Shown here piece after piece: positions 51,984 through 61,330 of a DNA stretch of 64,000 nucleotides. The notes beneath the pieces were generated by a model, which saw nothing but the letters and a program-made list of their open reading frames with translations, was not told the origin of the DNA and did no database searches. The position numbers and the translations under genes are program-made. Positions within the stretch are counted from its first letter, which is position 1. Each line of letters starts with the position of its first letter. The stretch spans positions 310,001 through 374,000 of the forward strand of contig JAQSYO010000002.1 in NCBI GenBank assembly GCA_029256105.1. The letters run 5' to 3'. Source of the stretch: Herbinix sp. (GTDB lineage Bacteria; Bacillota; Clostridia; Lachnospirales; Lachnospiraceae).

Positions 51984-53039
51984 ATGGCACAAATAGATTT
52001 TATGATTGGTATCGTAGGCTTTGGTGGAATGGGTAATTGGCATAGAGAGACCATAGCAAACATCGAAGGATTATGCGTTGCAGGAATATATGATATAGCG
52101 GAAGAAAGAAATACCTATGCAAAAGAAGTTGGAGTTCATACTTATGCGAGTCTTGAGGAATTGCTTGAGGACGAACAGATTGATATAGTACTGGTTTCTA
52201 CCCCAAATGATTTGCATAAGCCGATTGCAATTCAAGCGATGCGTGCAGGCAAAAATGTGGTATCCGAAAAACCGGTAACTTTAAGTTCCTCCGATTTACA
52301 GGAAATGATACAGGTTTCAGAAGAGACAGGAAAGTTGTTTACTGTACATCAGAACCGTCGTTGGGATGAAGATTTTCTGACGATGAAGAAAATCTTTGAG
52401 GAACAGCAATTAGGTGAAGTGTGCCGTATTGAATCAAGAGTACATGGTTCTAGAGGTATCCCGGGTGACTGGAGACAAGAGAAGGAACACGGCGGCGGAA
52501 TGGTATTAGACTGGGGTGTTCATTTGCTAGACCAGATTCTACTTATGATGGGTAATCAGAAGTTAAAGAATGTATATGCAACCGTAACAAATATTACAAA
52601 TCAAATGGTGGATGATGGTTTTACCGCTCAACTAACATTTGAATCAGGCGTTGAGGTATTCGTTGAAGTTGGAACCAGTAATTTCATCTCATTACCAAGA
52701 TGGTATATGATAGGTCAAAATGGTACAGCAATCATTGAAGACTGGAGTCTTAAAGGTCGAATTGTTCGCGCAACAGGCATAAATGAGAAGGATGTTGTTC
52801 CGGTTCGAACCGCAGCTGGCCTTACGAAAACTATGGCACCAAGAAGAGATGATACTATAATCACAGAAGAGCTTTCCATAGTAAAAAGTGATATTAGAGA
52901 CTTTTACAAAAATGTAATGAAGACAATCCTAAAGGAAGAAGAACCAAAAATCAAACTTCCTGAGGTTATGCGTGTCATGAAATTAATGGAAGCTATATTT
53001 GAATCAGCGGATAAACACGAAGTAATTCATTTTGAATAA
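51984..53039 (+). CDS. Gfo/Idh/MocA-family oxidoreductase
   Basis: A 351-residue NAD(P)-dependent dehydrogenase. The Rossmann motif is GIVGFGGMGNWH, the catalytic Lys lies in VVSEKPVTLS, and the C-terminal domain has the GGMVLDWGVHLLDQ signature. The family oxidises a hydroxyl of sugars or inositols. It lies 36 bases after the isomerase gene in the same operon. The substrate is unknown. Confidence 0.9.
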   Translation: MAQIDFMIGIVGFGGMGNWHRETIANIEGLCVAGIYDIAEERNTYAKEVGVHTYASLEELLEDEQIDIVLVSTPNDLHKPIAIQAMRAGKNVVSEKPVTLSSSDLQEMIQVSEETGKLFTVHQNRRWDEDFLTMKKIFEEQQLGEVCRIESRVHGSRGIPGDWRQEKEHGGGMVLDWGVHLLDQILLMMGNQKLKNVYATVTNITNQMVDDGFTAQLTFESGVEVFVEVGTSNFISLPRWYMIGQNGTAIIEDWSLKGRIVRATGINEKDVVPVRTAAGLTKTMAPRRDDTIITEELSIVKSDIRDFYKNVMKTILKEEEPKIKLPEVMRVMKLMEAIFESADKHEVIHFE

Positions 53040-53080
53040 AGAGAAGATAAATCCGTTATAGCAGGAAGAGGGGAATTAAT

Positions 53081-53842
53081 ATGGGGACATTACCTGTTGC
53101 ACTTCAAGTATATACCATACGAGAAGTTGCAGAAAAAGATTTTGTGAAAGCAATGCAGGATGTTAAGAAAATGGGTTATGATGGTGTGGAATTAGCGGGA
53201 TTATATGGACATTCGCCGGAAGAAATTAGAGATTGCCTGAAGGAAATTGGGTTAACTCCCATTTCTGCTCACGTAGCATATCAGGAATTTGTCCGTGATT
53301 TACAGGGAACTGTAAAAAGTTATGCAACAATTGGGTGTCGTTATGTTGCAATCCCTTATTTACTTGAGGAAGATCGTTATGGAACGGAACGATTTGAGGA
53401 AATGATGAATTACATTCCAAGTATTGCAAAAGCTTGTAAAGAGGAAGGTATTACACTTCTTTATCATAACCATGATTTTGAGTTTTTAAAAACTACAGAG
53501 GGTGAATATGTATTAGATTATATGTATCAGACAATACCGGCAGATGAGCTGCAAATGGAGCTTGATACCTGTTGGGTTAAAGTAGTTGATATTAACCCAA
53601 GTGAATACATGAAAAAATATGCTGGAAGATTACCAATCGTACATCTGAAGGATTTTACCGGAGCAAGACCGATCGAGTTTCGTGCATTAGGACGGGGAGT
53701 GCAGAATTTTCCTTCCATACTTGAAGAAGCCATCCGTGGTGGCAGTGAGTGGGTGGTTGTGGAGCAGGATAGTCATACAGAGTATACAGCGCTCGAGGAT
53801 GTCCAAATCAGCAGAGAATACCTTAAATCACTTGGTTGGTAA
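53081..53842 (+). CDS. Sugar phosphate isomerase/epimerase family protein (second)
   Basis: A 253-residue xylose isomerase-like TIM barrel: LQVYTIREV at the start, metal residues in LLYHNHDFEF, MELDTCWV, PIVHLKDF and VVEQDSH. It is shorter than the 50976 protein and belongs to another subgroup. It lies in the same operon with RBS AAGAGGGG. It may act on the product of the neighbouring dehydrogenases. Confidence 0.87.
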   Translation: MGTLPVALQVYTIREVAEKDFVKAMQDVKKMGYDGVELAGLYGHSPEEIRDCLKEIGLTPISAHVAYQEFVRDLQGTVKSYATIGCRYVAIPYLLEEDRYGTERFEEMMNYIPSIAKACKEEGITLLYHNHDFEFLKTTEGEYVLDYMYQTIPADELQMELDTCWVKVVDINPSEYMKKYAGRLPIVHLKDFTGARPIEFRALGRGVQNFPSILEEAIRGGSEWVVVEQDSHTEYTALEDVQISREYLKSLGW

Positions 53843-53913
53843 AATATTAGAAACAAAGGATTAGACAAATCAGTATGCATTATTAATATTATAATGGATT
53901 GGAAGGTATTTAT

Positions 53914-54993
53914 ATGGATAAAGTTAAAATAGGCATCGTTGGTTGTGGTGGTATTGCAAATAATAAGCATCTACCTGCGATACAAAAAAACGGAAACTAT
54001 GAAATCATAGCATTTTGCGACATCATTAAAGACAGGGCAGAGGAAGCTAAGTCGAAATATGGTACAGAGGATGCAAGAGTTTATACGGACTACACAGAGC
54101 TTCTCAAAGAGAGCGAGTTGGTAGCCGTATATGTATTAACTCCGAATAAGTCCCATGCTAGCATTTCCATCGCTGCTATGAAAGCTGGAAAGCATGTTAT
54201 GTGTGAGAAGCCAATGGCAAAAACTTATGAAGATGCAAAGTTAATGTTAGAGACTTCTAAGGAAACAGGAAAGTTGTTAACCATCGGCTATCAAAATAGA
54301 TACCGTGCAGACTCCACCTATATGAAAAAATCCTGTGAGAATGGTGATCTTGGTGAAATTTATTATGCAAGAGCACATGCAGTAAGAAGACGTGCAGTTC
54401 CGACATGGGGCGTATTCTTAAATGAAGAGGAACAAGGTGGAGGCCCGTTAATTGATATCGGTACCCATGCTCTGGATTTAACACTCTGGATGATGAATAA
54501 TTATGAACCAGAATCTGTTACAGGCTCCGTATACCGTAAATTAGCAGATCAAAAAGAGCAAGGCAATGCTTTCGGTGAATGGGATCCGGCAGAGTTTACT
54601 GTTGAAGATTCTGCTTTCGGATTTATTAAGATGAAGAATGGTGCGACCATTCATCTCGAATCAGCATGGGCATTGAATACTCTTGAAGTGGATGAAGCAA
54701 AAACAACGCTCTGTGGAACAAAAGCTGGTGCTGATATGAAAGATGGACTTCGTATTAACCGAGTGCAGTATAACAAACAGAGCGTAGAAAAACCGGATTT
54801 AAATTCTGGTGGAGTTGCATTCTTTACCGGACAGGGCGAGAAGGACTCCGATATTGAACAGAGAACCTTTTATAACGCAATTACCAAAGGAGAAGAATTA
54901 GTGGTAAAGCCGGAACAGGCATTGGTAGTTACAAGAATTCTCGAAGCAATTTATGAATCTGGTAGAACAGGTAAGACAGTATATTTTGATTAA
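53914..54993 (+). CDS. Gfo/Idh/MocA-family oxidoreductase (second)
   Basis: A 359-residue NAD(P)-dependent dehydrogenase with GIVGCGGIANNKH (Rossmann), the catalytic Lys in VMCEKPMAKTY, and GGGPLIDIGTHALDLTLW. ATG 53914 is better placed after GGAAGG than the track's TTG. It ends the four-gene operon. The alternation of two isomerases and two dehydrogenases resembles keto-sugar or inositol catabolism; no substrate claim is made. Confidence 0.9.
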   Translation: MDKVKIGIVGCGGIANNKHLPAIQKNGNYEIIAFCDIIKDRAEEAKSKYGTEDARVYTDYTELLKESELVAVYVLTPNKSHASISIAAMKAGKHVMCEKPMAKTYEDAKLMLETSKETGKLLTIGYQNRYRADSTYMKKSCENGDLGEIYYARAHAVRRRAVPTWGVFLNEEEQGGGPLIDIGTHALDLTLWMMNNYEPESVTGSVYRKLADQKEQGNAFGEWDPAEFTVEDSAFGFIKMKNGATIHLESAWALNTLEVDEAKTTLCGTKAGADMKDGLRINRVQYNKQSVEKPDLNSGGVAFFTGQGEKDSDIEQRTFYNAITKGEELVVKPEQALVVTRILEAIYESGRTGKTVYFD

Positions 54994-55014
54994 TTAAATT
55001 GTATTATTTTAGCC

Positions 55015-55043
55015 TTGACGAAAACCAAATTATAACATAATAT
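55015..55043 (+). promoter_or_regulatory. Promoter of the ABC-F leader
   Basis: TTGACG (55015-55020) and TAATAT (55038-55043) are 17 bases apart. The region is rich in overlapping TATAAT-like boxes, so the exact -10 is uncertain. Confidence 0.6.
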
Positions 55044-55075
55044 AATAAAAGAAATAATTATGAGGAAGGTTTACC

Positions 55076-55207
55076 ATGAATACAACACTTAGATGGATTA
55101 AATTTGAAGCTATTATGATCGCATTATTATCACTTAAGGGGATAAGTGCGTCCAAATATCATAGTTTCAATAAGAACCATATAAGTTGGTTGGAGTATTC
55201 CTTCTAA
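55076..55207 (+). CDS. 43-residue leader peptide upstream of the ABC-F gene
   Basis: A short ORF not in the track, with GAGGAAGG upstream, encodes a 43-residue peptide (begins MNTTLRWIKFEAIMIALLSL). It is bracketed by its own promoter and a Rho-independent terminator, and the ABC-F gene begins about 90 bases after that terminator. Antibiotic-induced ABC-F genes are commonly controlled by stalling on such leader ORFs, which prevents terminator formation. Thus it is probably a regulatory leader, though a free-standing peptide is possible. Confidence 0.6.
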   Translation: MNTTLRWIKFEAIMIALLSLKGISASKYHSFNKNHISWLEYSF

Positions 55208-55235
55208 ATCATTGATAGAATCAAGATGCGATTAG

Positions 55236-55267
55236 AACCCAAGGCTTATTGGCTTTGGGTTTTTTTG
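55236..55267 (+). terminator. Terminator (likely attenuator) before the ABC-F gene
   Basis: AACCCAA-GGC pairs with GGC-TTTGGGTT and runs into TTTTTT. It lies 29 bases after the leader ORF stop. Confidence 0.85.
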
Positions 55268-55353
55268 TGTTTAAATATTATGAAGATAATTAAGGTTAAT
55301 GAGTAGTCTTTTCTCGTAGGGAATGGAACTCATAAGAAAGGTATGGATGAAAA

Positions 55354-57297
55354 ATGATAGAATTAAATATAAATAATTTAACTAAATTTTATGGTGCCAA
55401 TAAAATATTTGAAAATATATCCTTAGAAATTAAGACTGGAGAGCGAATTGGCTTAATCGGCCAGAACGGCTGCGGAAAATCGACAATTATGAAAATACTG
55501 ATGGGACTTGAGGATTATCAAAGCGGTGAAATCAGTTTACGTAAAGATAATAAGGTTGGCTACTTAAATCAGATTCCGGTATATGAAGCGGAAACTACGA
55601 CGATGGAGGTCATTCGAATGGCCTTTCAATCAATTTATGAACTGCGTAAGCAGATGGACGAACTCGAATTTCAGATGGGACATCTGGAAGGGAACTTACT
55701 CGAGCGAGCAGTTAGTCAATATAGCAAAGTATTGGAACAATATGAATTAGGTGGTGGCTATGAGCTTGAGATTAAAATTAATAAAGTTACCGAAGGCCTT
55801 CAAATTACAGATAACCTTAAGGAAATGTTGTTTGATCAGCTAAGCGGTGGAGAAAAGACTAGAGTAATACTTGCTAAAATTTTATTAGAGGAACCGGATA
55901 TTCTTCTCCTTGATGAGCCAACGAACCATCTGGATTTGGTAACCATAGATTGGCTGGAGGGATTTTTAAAGGAATATCAGGGTGCAGCGTTGATTATATC
56001 GCATGACCGGTATTTTTTAGATAGTGTTGTTGGTAAGATAATTGAATTGGAATTTGATCATGCTGAGGTTTACCTCGGCAATTATAGCTATTTTGTAGTA
56101 GAAAAAGAAAGAAGATTTTTAATTGAGTTTAAGAACTATCAAAATCAGCAAAAGAAAATTGACCGGATGGAGCACCAGATAGAGCGATACCGCATCTGGG
56201 GTGTGATGCGTGATAGTGAAGTAATGTTTAAACGTGCAAAGGAACTGGAGAAACGTCTTGAGAAGATTGACGTGATGAAGCGCCCGGTATTGGACAAAAG
56301 AAAGATACGGTTAAATAACAATGCGATAGGCAGATCTGGGAAAATGGTTCTTGAAATAAAAAATCTAAATAAATGTTTTGGAGAAAGAATAATACTTTCG
56401 GATGTAAATATGAATATATTTTATCAGGATAGTGCTTGTATCATCGGTGAGAATGGAAGCGGTAAGACTACTATTCTGAAGATGATTCTTGGAGCATTAG
56501 AGCCGGATCAGGGGATAATCCGAATTGGTTCACAGGTTAGTATTGGATATCTACCGCAACATGTTGAGTACTTGGATGAAGACCAGACGATGCTGGAGTA
56601 TTTTGCAAACCTTCACAATCTCTCGTTTGGTGCTGCCAGATCCTTGTTAGCAAAGGTATTATTTTTTAATGAAGATGTGAATAAGAAGATTAGATTCTTA
56701 TCTGGTGGAGAGAAGAGCAGATTAAAATTGTGTTCCTTAACCTTCGAAGGAGTAAACTTACTTATTTTGGACGAACCCACGAATCATTTGGATGTTGATT
56801 CAAGAGAGGTACTCGAGGAGACCTTATCCGAATTTGAAGGAACCTTACTATTTGTTTCCCATGACCGATATTTTATTAATAAACTTGCTGATAAAATCAT
56901 AACGATTGAGAATAAGACAACAAAACAATATGATGGAGACTATTCCTATTACCAGGAGGAGTATAAAAAGGAGCAAGAGAGACGGACTACTTTAACACTA
57001 CAAGATAAATATGGTAAGAGTACAGAAAATTCCACAAAAGATACTAAAAGTATTAATCATCATCTTCTGACATCAGAAAATCCAAAAAATTCTATTACAA
57101 AGAATAAACCGTCAAGGAAGTTGGAGATGCTTGAAAAAAGTATTGAGGAGTTGGAAGAGAAAATAAAATCCTTAGAGGAAATGATGAATAAACACAACTC
57201 CGATGGAAACCGCCTTAAGGAGCTTTACGAAGAAAAAGAGCAGGTTGAAAGGCAACTTGAAACATCTTATTCAGAGTGGGAAGCCTTACAATATTAG
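55354..57297 (+). CDS. ABC-F family ATPase
   Basis: A 647-residue soluble protein with two ABC domains and no membrane segments. Domain 1 has Walker A GQNGCGKST, signature LSGGEKTRV and LLLDEPTNHLD. Domain 2 has GENGSGKTT, LSGGEKSRL and LILDEPTNHLD. The basic interdomain linker (about 255-310, EHQIERYRIWGVMRD) would reach the ribosomal P/A site, and a coiled coil (about 585-640) ends the protein. Some ABC-F proteins protect ribosomes from antibiotics; others aid translation. The attenuator-like leader favours the first. The antibiotic class cannot be told. Confidence 0.9.
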   Translation: MIELNINNLTKFYGANKIFENISLEIKTGERIGLIGQNGCGKSTIMKILMGLEDYQSGEISLRKDNKVGYLNQIPVYEAETTTMEVIRMAFQSIYELRKQMDELEFQMGHLEGNLLERAVSQYSKVLEQYELGGGYELEIKINKVTEGLQITDNLKEMLFDQLSGGEKTRVILAKILLEEPDILLLDEPTNHLDLVTIDWLEGFLKEYQGAALIISHDRYFLDSVVGKIIELEFDHAEVYLGNYSYFVVEKERRFLIEFKNYQNQQKKIDRMEHQIERYRIWGVMRDSEVMFKRAKELEKRLEKIDVMKRPVLDKRKIRLNNNAIGRSGKMVLEIKNLNKCFGERIILSDVNMNIFYQDSACIIGENGSGKTTILKMILGALEPDQGIIRIGSQVSIGYLPQHVEYLDEDQTMLEYFANLHNLSFGAARSLLAKVLFFNEDVNKKIRFLSGGEKSRLKLCSLTFEGVNLLILDEPTNHLDVDSREVLEETLSEFEGTLLFVSHDRYFINKLADKIITIENKTTKQYDGDYSYYQEEYKKEQERRTTLTLQDKYGKSTENSTKDTKSINHHLLTSENPKNSITKNKPSRKLEMLEKSIEELEEKIKSLEEMMNKHNSDGNRLKELYEEKEQVERQLETSYSEWEALQY

Positions 57298-57466
57298 TTT
57301 CTTATAACAAAGGATAGATTTTTTAAGCAAAAAACAGTATAATCAATATCATGCTTAAAAGTATGGAATACTTTATTGCAGTAATATGAGCGATATTTAT
57401 GAAGGAAAAACGATAGAAGATATTTGTTATGAGATACAGTGAGAGACATGTTAAACGGAGGTTTCT

Positions 57467-58522
57467 ATGAGGACACAAGATTTTTATTATGATTTACCCG
57501 AAGAACTTATTGCGCAGGATCCCTTGGAGGATCGTTCGGGCTCCAGATTATTAGTACTGGATAAGAAAACTGGTGCAATGCAACATAAAATCTTTAAACA
57601 GATTACGCAGTATTTAAGAAAAGGGGATTGCTTAGTAATCAATAATACAAAGGTAATTCCTGCAAGATTAATTGGGGAGAAGCTTCATGAGAGTAGCCGA
57701 ACGGATGAGGAAGAGATCCACGGAGCAAAAATTGAACTTCTATTATTAAAGAGAAAAGAAAATGATATATGGGAGACCTTGGTGAAGCCTGGGAAGAAGG
57801 CACGACCTGGTACAAAAATAAGTTTTGGAAATGGACTACTTGTCGGTGAAATCATTGATATGACCAGTGAAGGAAACCGACTAGTTCAGTTTACCTACGA
57901 AGGGATATTCGAAGAAATATTAGATAAGCTAGGTCAGATGCCATTGCCGCCTTATATCACTCATGAATTAGCGGATAAGAACAGATATCAGACAGTATAT
58001 GCCAAATACGAGGGTTCTGCAGCAGCACCAACAGCAGGACTTCATTTCACCAAGGAATTATTGGCTGAAATTGAAGCGATGGGAATTCAGATCGCAAATG
58101 TAACCCTGCATGTGGGCCTTGGAACTTTTCGCCCGGTAAAGGTGGAGAACGTATTGGAACATCATATGCATTCGGAATTCTATCAAGTTACAGAGGAAGC
58201 AGCAGCATTAATTAATGAGACAAAAAAATGTGGTGGAAGAATCATCTGTGTTGGGACGACCAGCTGTCGAACTATCGAATCAGCTGCAGATGAACAGGGT
58301 ATCCTTCATGCAGGAGAAGGAGATACCACTATATTCATCTATCCCGGATATAAGTTTAAATTGCTTGATGCATTAATCACTAATTTTCATCTTCCGGAAT
58401 CTACTCTGATGATGCTAGTATCGGCTCTTGCAGGGACAGAGAACATTATGGTAGCCTATGAGGAGGCGGTTAAAGAACGTTATCGGTTCTTTAGCTTTGG
58501 AGATGCAATGTTTATTCAATAA
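57467..58522 (+). CDS. queA: S-adenosylmethionine:tRNA ribosyltransferase-isomerase
   Basis: A 351-residue enzyme that adds the epoxycyclopentane ring in queuosine synthesis. The N-terminus [26 protein letters not shown], the [13 protein letters not shown] motif, and YPGYKFK with [13 protein letters not shown] are characteristic. ACGGAGG precedes the start. Length is normal; a strong terminator follows. Confidence 0.96.
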   Translation: MRTQDFYYDLPEELIAQDPLEDRSGSRLLVLDKKTGAMQHKIFKQITQYLRKGDCLVINNTKVIPARLIGEKLHESSRTDEEEIHGAKIELLLLKRKENDIWETLVKPGKKARPGTKISFGNGLLVGEIIDMTSEGNRLVQFTYEGIFEEILDKLGQMPLPPYITHELADKNRYQTVYAKYEGSAAAPTAGLHFTKELLAEIEAMGIQIANVTLHVGLGTFRPVKVENVLEHHMHSEFYQVTEEAAALINETKKCGGRIICVGTTSCRTIESAADEQGILHAGEGDTTIFIYPGYKFKLLDALITNFHLPESTLMMLVSALAGTENIMVAYEEAVKERYRFFSFGDAMFIQ

Positions 58523-58551
58523 TTCATAATTTGTTGGTTGAGGAATATAGT

Positions 58552-58595
58552 ATACAATAAGGGAATCCGTAAGGGGATTCCTTTATTGTATTTTA
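58552..58595 (+). terminator. Terminator after queA
   Basis: ATACAATAAGGGAATCC pairs with GGATTCCTTTATTGTAT with one bulge, followed by TTTA. Confidence 0.85.
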
Positions 58596-58699
58596 TGTAC
58601 GTTGTTCTATTCAGTGGTTAAAGTTTATATTATGAATCACCAATTACCATCTAAGGCATAAATTGATAAAATAAATATTAATAAAATAAAAAATAACTA

Positions 58700-58728
58700 T
58701 TGAAATACAAAAAATTGTGTGCTATACT
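58700..58728 (+). promoter_or_regulatory. Promoter of the nitrogen operon leader
   Basis: TTGAAA (58700-58705) and TATACT (58723-58728) have a 17-base spacer. Transcripts from here would traverse the whole hairpin array before the 59375 gene. Confidence 0.7.
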
Positions 58729-58805
58729 CTCGTTAACTTATTAATAAGATTTAAACAAAGAAGTTAATAAAAAGCATATTTTACTCAGAAATTACCATAT
58801 ATAAA

Positions 58806-59213
58806 TAATTCCGACAATGATGTCAAAGCTTTTCAAGAGCTTTGGCTTTTTTAAATTTCATAAGGAATACTGACAATGAAGTCAAAACATAGTAATCGTT
58901 TTGACTCTTTTTTATTTCATAAGAAATACCGACAATGAAGTCAAAACATAGCAATCGTTTTGGCTCCTTTTAATTTATTAAGGAATACCGACAATGAAGT
59001 CAAAACATAGCAATCGTTTTGACTCCTTTTAATTTAATAAAAAATACCGACTATGAGATCAAAACATAGCAATCGTTTTTTTCCTTCTAATTTAATAAGA
59101 AATACCGACAAAGAAGTCAAAACAGGGTAGGTGTTTTGACTTCTTTTAATTTAATAATTGATACTGACAATGTAGTCAAAACTTATCATGAGTTTTGACC
59201 TCTTCTTTTTTAT
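58806..59213 (+). repeat. Seven tandem 59-bp units, each a terminator-like hairpin
   Basis: Seven units with a period of 58-59 bases share ATACCGACAATGAAGTCAAAAC followed by a loop, GTTTTGAC and a T-rich end. Hairpins start near 58822, 58881, 58940, 58999, 59058, 59116 and 59175. In the central units the loop is ATAGCAATC; in units 1, 6 and 7 it differs while the stem is kept, implying selection on pairing. The array forms the leader of the amt region. The function could be serial attenuation or a protein-binding RNA. Confidence 0.85.
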
Positions 59214-59238
59214 TAACAGTAAGAGAATTGTCTTGCCA

Positions 59239-59256
59239 ATGATTAATATTAATCAT
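59239..59256 (+). promoter_or_regulatory. Perfect 18-bp palindrome before the amt region
   Basis: ATGATTAATATTAATCAT reads the same on both strands. It lies after the hairpin array and 119 bases before the 59375 gene. It may be an operator; no regulator can be assigned. Confidence 0.5.
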
Positions 59257-59374
59257 TCATTTACACCAGAAGACGATGGAGACAGGGTAGTAATACCTTG
59301 GCCCCATGTTTATAAGTTAAAGTGGATATTGATTTTTCTACAACAGGAACACAAAAAGAATAGGAGGTGGCAGT

Positions 59375-59707
59375 ATGAGTAATCAAAACATTGGGAAGGG
59401 GAACAACAGAAAAAAGAAGATCATAGTCTATTTCCTTTATCTGGGCGCATTGAGCATAATATTTTCAGGGATTTTCTTTGGTGCTTATAGTGTAATAAAT
59501 GACATCAGTTTACCGGTTTTTAAAACATCGGTTCCAGGAATTGTATTTGGAATGCTGGTAGCATATATGGGGATTCGGTATTACTTCATGGTTTCGGATT
59601 TTAAAATTGAGTTTCTTAAGAATGATGCAAAATTTTCTTGGAGTAATTTTAAAAAAGAAAAAAAGAAAGTTCGTGTAACAAAAAATAAATTAATAATAGG
59701 GAGGTAA
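59375..59707 (+). CDS. Small two-helix membrane protein before amt
   Basis: A 110-residue protein with a basic start (GKGNNRKKKIIV), helices at about 16-38 and 50-72, and a highly basic C-terminal tail (NFKKEKKKVRVTKNKLIIGR). No family was recognised. It has a GGAGGTGG RBS and ends five bases before the amt start, so it is almost certainly co-transcribed and perhaps a partner of the transporter. Its promoter lies more than 600 bases upstream beyond the repeat array. Confidence 0.8.
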   Translation: MSNQNIGKGNNRKKKIIVYFLYLGALSIIFSGIFFGAYSVINDISLPVFKTSVPGIVFGMLVAYMGIRYYFMVSDFKIEFLKNDAKFSWSNFKKEKKKVRVTKNKLIIGR

Positions 59708-59712
59708 TAATT

Positions 59713-61281
59713 ATGAAAAAATCAGGAAAGTTTATTGGGCTACTGGCCTTGGTAGCTGCTTTGGCTATTGGTCTTGCATTAGCGTTTTCACCAGCTGGTA
59801 ATGCTGATCCAACCGGGGCATCGTATGTAGCCACAACAGGTTCTGAAACATTAAACGATGTTGCTACAACAGCAAACAAAGCCTATTATGGCGCAAATTA
59901 CACCTGGATTATGATAACCGGGTTTATGGTATTCTTCTTCCAATGTGGATTTGCTATGGTTGAGACAGGGTTCTGTCGTGGTAAAAATGCCGCTCATACG
60001 ATGACGATGAATTTTATGGTTTTCCTCGTAGGTGCAATCGGATATTTCATTAGCGGCTTCGCTATTCAGTTTGGTGGTTCCGGTGGAGCAGCAGGTCTTG
60101 GTTCCGGAGGTGGTGCACTTGATGCAATGCTTTCCATTCCTGGACTTGGTGGCATCATGGGTTATAAGGGTTTTATGTTATCAGGGGCTGGAATCTATGA
60201 CCCAGGTATTTATGCACTTTTCTTCTTCCAAATGGTATTTATGGATACAACAGTAACGATTCCGACAGGAGCAATGGCGGAACGAGTAAAGTATTCTGCA
60301 TATGTTATTATATCACTTTTCATCTCAATGTTCCTATATCCATTCTTCGGTAACTGGGTATGGGGCGGTGGTTGGCTTGCAACACTTGGAAAGAATTTTG
60401 GTTTAGGTCATGGAGTTGTTGATTTTGCAGGTTCGGCAGTTGTTCACTCAATGGGTGGTATGATGGCGCTATCAGGTGCAATCGTTCTTGGGCCAAGAAT
60501 TGGTAAGTTTAAGAAAGACGGATCTACGAGAGCTTTCCCAGGACACAACATTCCGATGGCAATTGTCGGAACTATCATTTTATTCTTCTGCTGGTTCTCT
60601 TTCAATGCCGGCTCAACATTAAATGCTTCAGATTTCAGACTTTCTGTAGTTGCAACCAATACGATGATAGCCGGTGCGATCGGTGGTTTGGCAGCAATGT
60701 TCTACATGTGGATAAAATATGGCAAACCAGACCCGTCCATGACGGCAAATGGTGCTTTAGCAGGCCTAGTTGCAGTAACTGCACCTTGCGCATTCGTTAA
60801 TGCAGCATCAGCATTTGTAATTGGTTTAGTTGGTGGCTTATTAGTTTGTATAGCAGTTCCGTTTGTTGAGAATAAGTTAAAGCTGGATGATCCGGTAGGT
60901 GCAATTTCCGTACACTGTATCAACGGCTTATGGGGAGTAATTGCATTAGGACTCTTTGCAGATGGTTCTTACGGTGATGGAGTTAACGGTGTTGCAGGCG
61001 GAGTTAAGGGCTTATTCTTTGGAGATGCATCCCAGTTGGTTGCGCAATTAATTGCAGTAGTTGTATTATTTGTATGGGGCTTCGGAGTTTCCTATTTATT
61101 CTTCAAGTTACTTGATAAAGTATGGGGTCTAAGAGTTGCTCCAGAGGTTGAGTTAGATGGACTTGATATTCCAGAAATGGGCGTACTAGCATATCCGGAT
61201 CAGCAATTATTGAAATGCGAATTAGATTTTGACTCAGCAGATAATGCACCAATCAAACAATTAGCAAGATTTAAAAAATAA
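59713..61281 (+). CDS. amt: Ammonium transporter
   Basis: A 522-residue Amt/Rh channel with eleven core helices and an N-terminal hydrophobic leader (about 7-28). Family motifs include FFQCGFAMVETGFCRGKN, DFAGSAVVHSMGG (with the first pore His), FSFNAGSTLNA, and VHCINGLWG (second pore His region). The C-terminal cytoplasmic tail is long, about 60 residues. PII genes follow, as expected for a transporter blocked by GlnK-type proteins. The RBS is GGGAGG. Confidence 0.95.
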   Translation: MKKSGKFIGLLALVAALAIGLALAFSPAGNADPTGASYVATTGSETLNDVATTANKAYYGANYTWIMITGFMVFFFQCGFAMVETGFCRGKNAAHTMTMNFMVFLVGAIGYFISGFAIQFGGSGGAAGLGSGGGALDAMLSIPGLGGIMGYKGFMLSGAGIYDPGIYALFFFQMVFMDTTVTIPTGAMAERVKYSAYVIISLFISMFLYPFFGNWVWGGGWLATLGKNFGLGHGVVDFAGSAVVHSMGGMMALSGAIVLGPRIGKFKKDGSTRAFPGHNIPMAIVGTIILFFCWFSFNAGSTLNASDFRLSVVATNTMIAGAIGGLAAMFYMWIKYGKPDPSMTANGALAGLVAVTAPCAFVNAASAFVIGLVGGLLVCIAVPFVENKLKLDDPVGAISVHCINGLWGVIALGLFADGSYGDGVNGVAGGVKGLFFGDASQLVAQLIAVVVLFVWGFGVSYLFFKLLDKVWGLRVAPEVELDGLDIPEMGVLAYPDQQLLKCELDFDSADNAPIKQLARFKK

Positions 61282-61330
61282 TAGACTTATTTTCAATCAA
61301 AGAACCGGAAATCGAAAGGGAGGTTATGAT

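Noticed and set aside
55076-55267. T-box or riboswitch leader
   Set aside because: There is no T-box sequence or known aptamer core; a short ORF with an RBS explains the region better.
58806-59213. CRISPR array
   Set aside because: The unit is a hairpin with a conserved sequence through the whole 59 bases, there are no unique spacers and no cas genes nearby.
58822-59213. Classical ANTAR dual-hairpin targets
   Set aside because: Loops such as ATAGCAATC and TATCATG do not show the required six-base AxxGxx pattern consistently, so I keep the protein ligand open.
59188-59382. 64-residue ORF of the track before the 59375 gene
   Set aside because: Its ATG lies in the loop of the last hairpin of the repeat array, there is no RBS, and it overlaps the next gene start; the composition is not protein-like.
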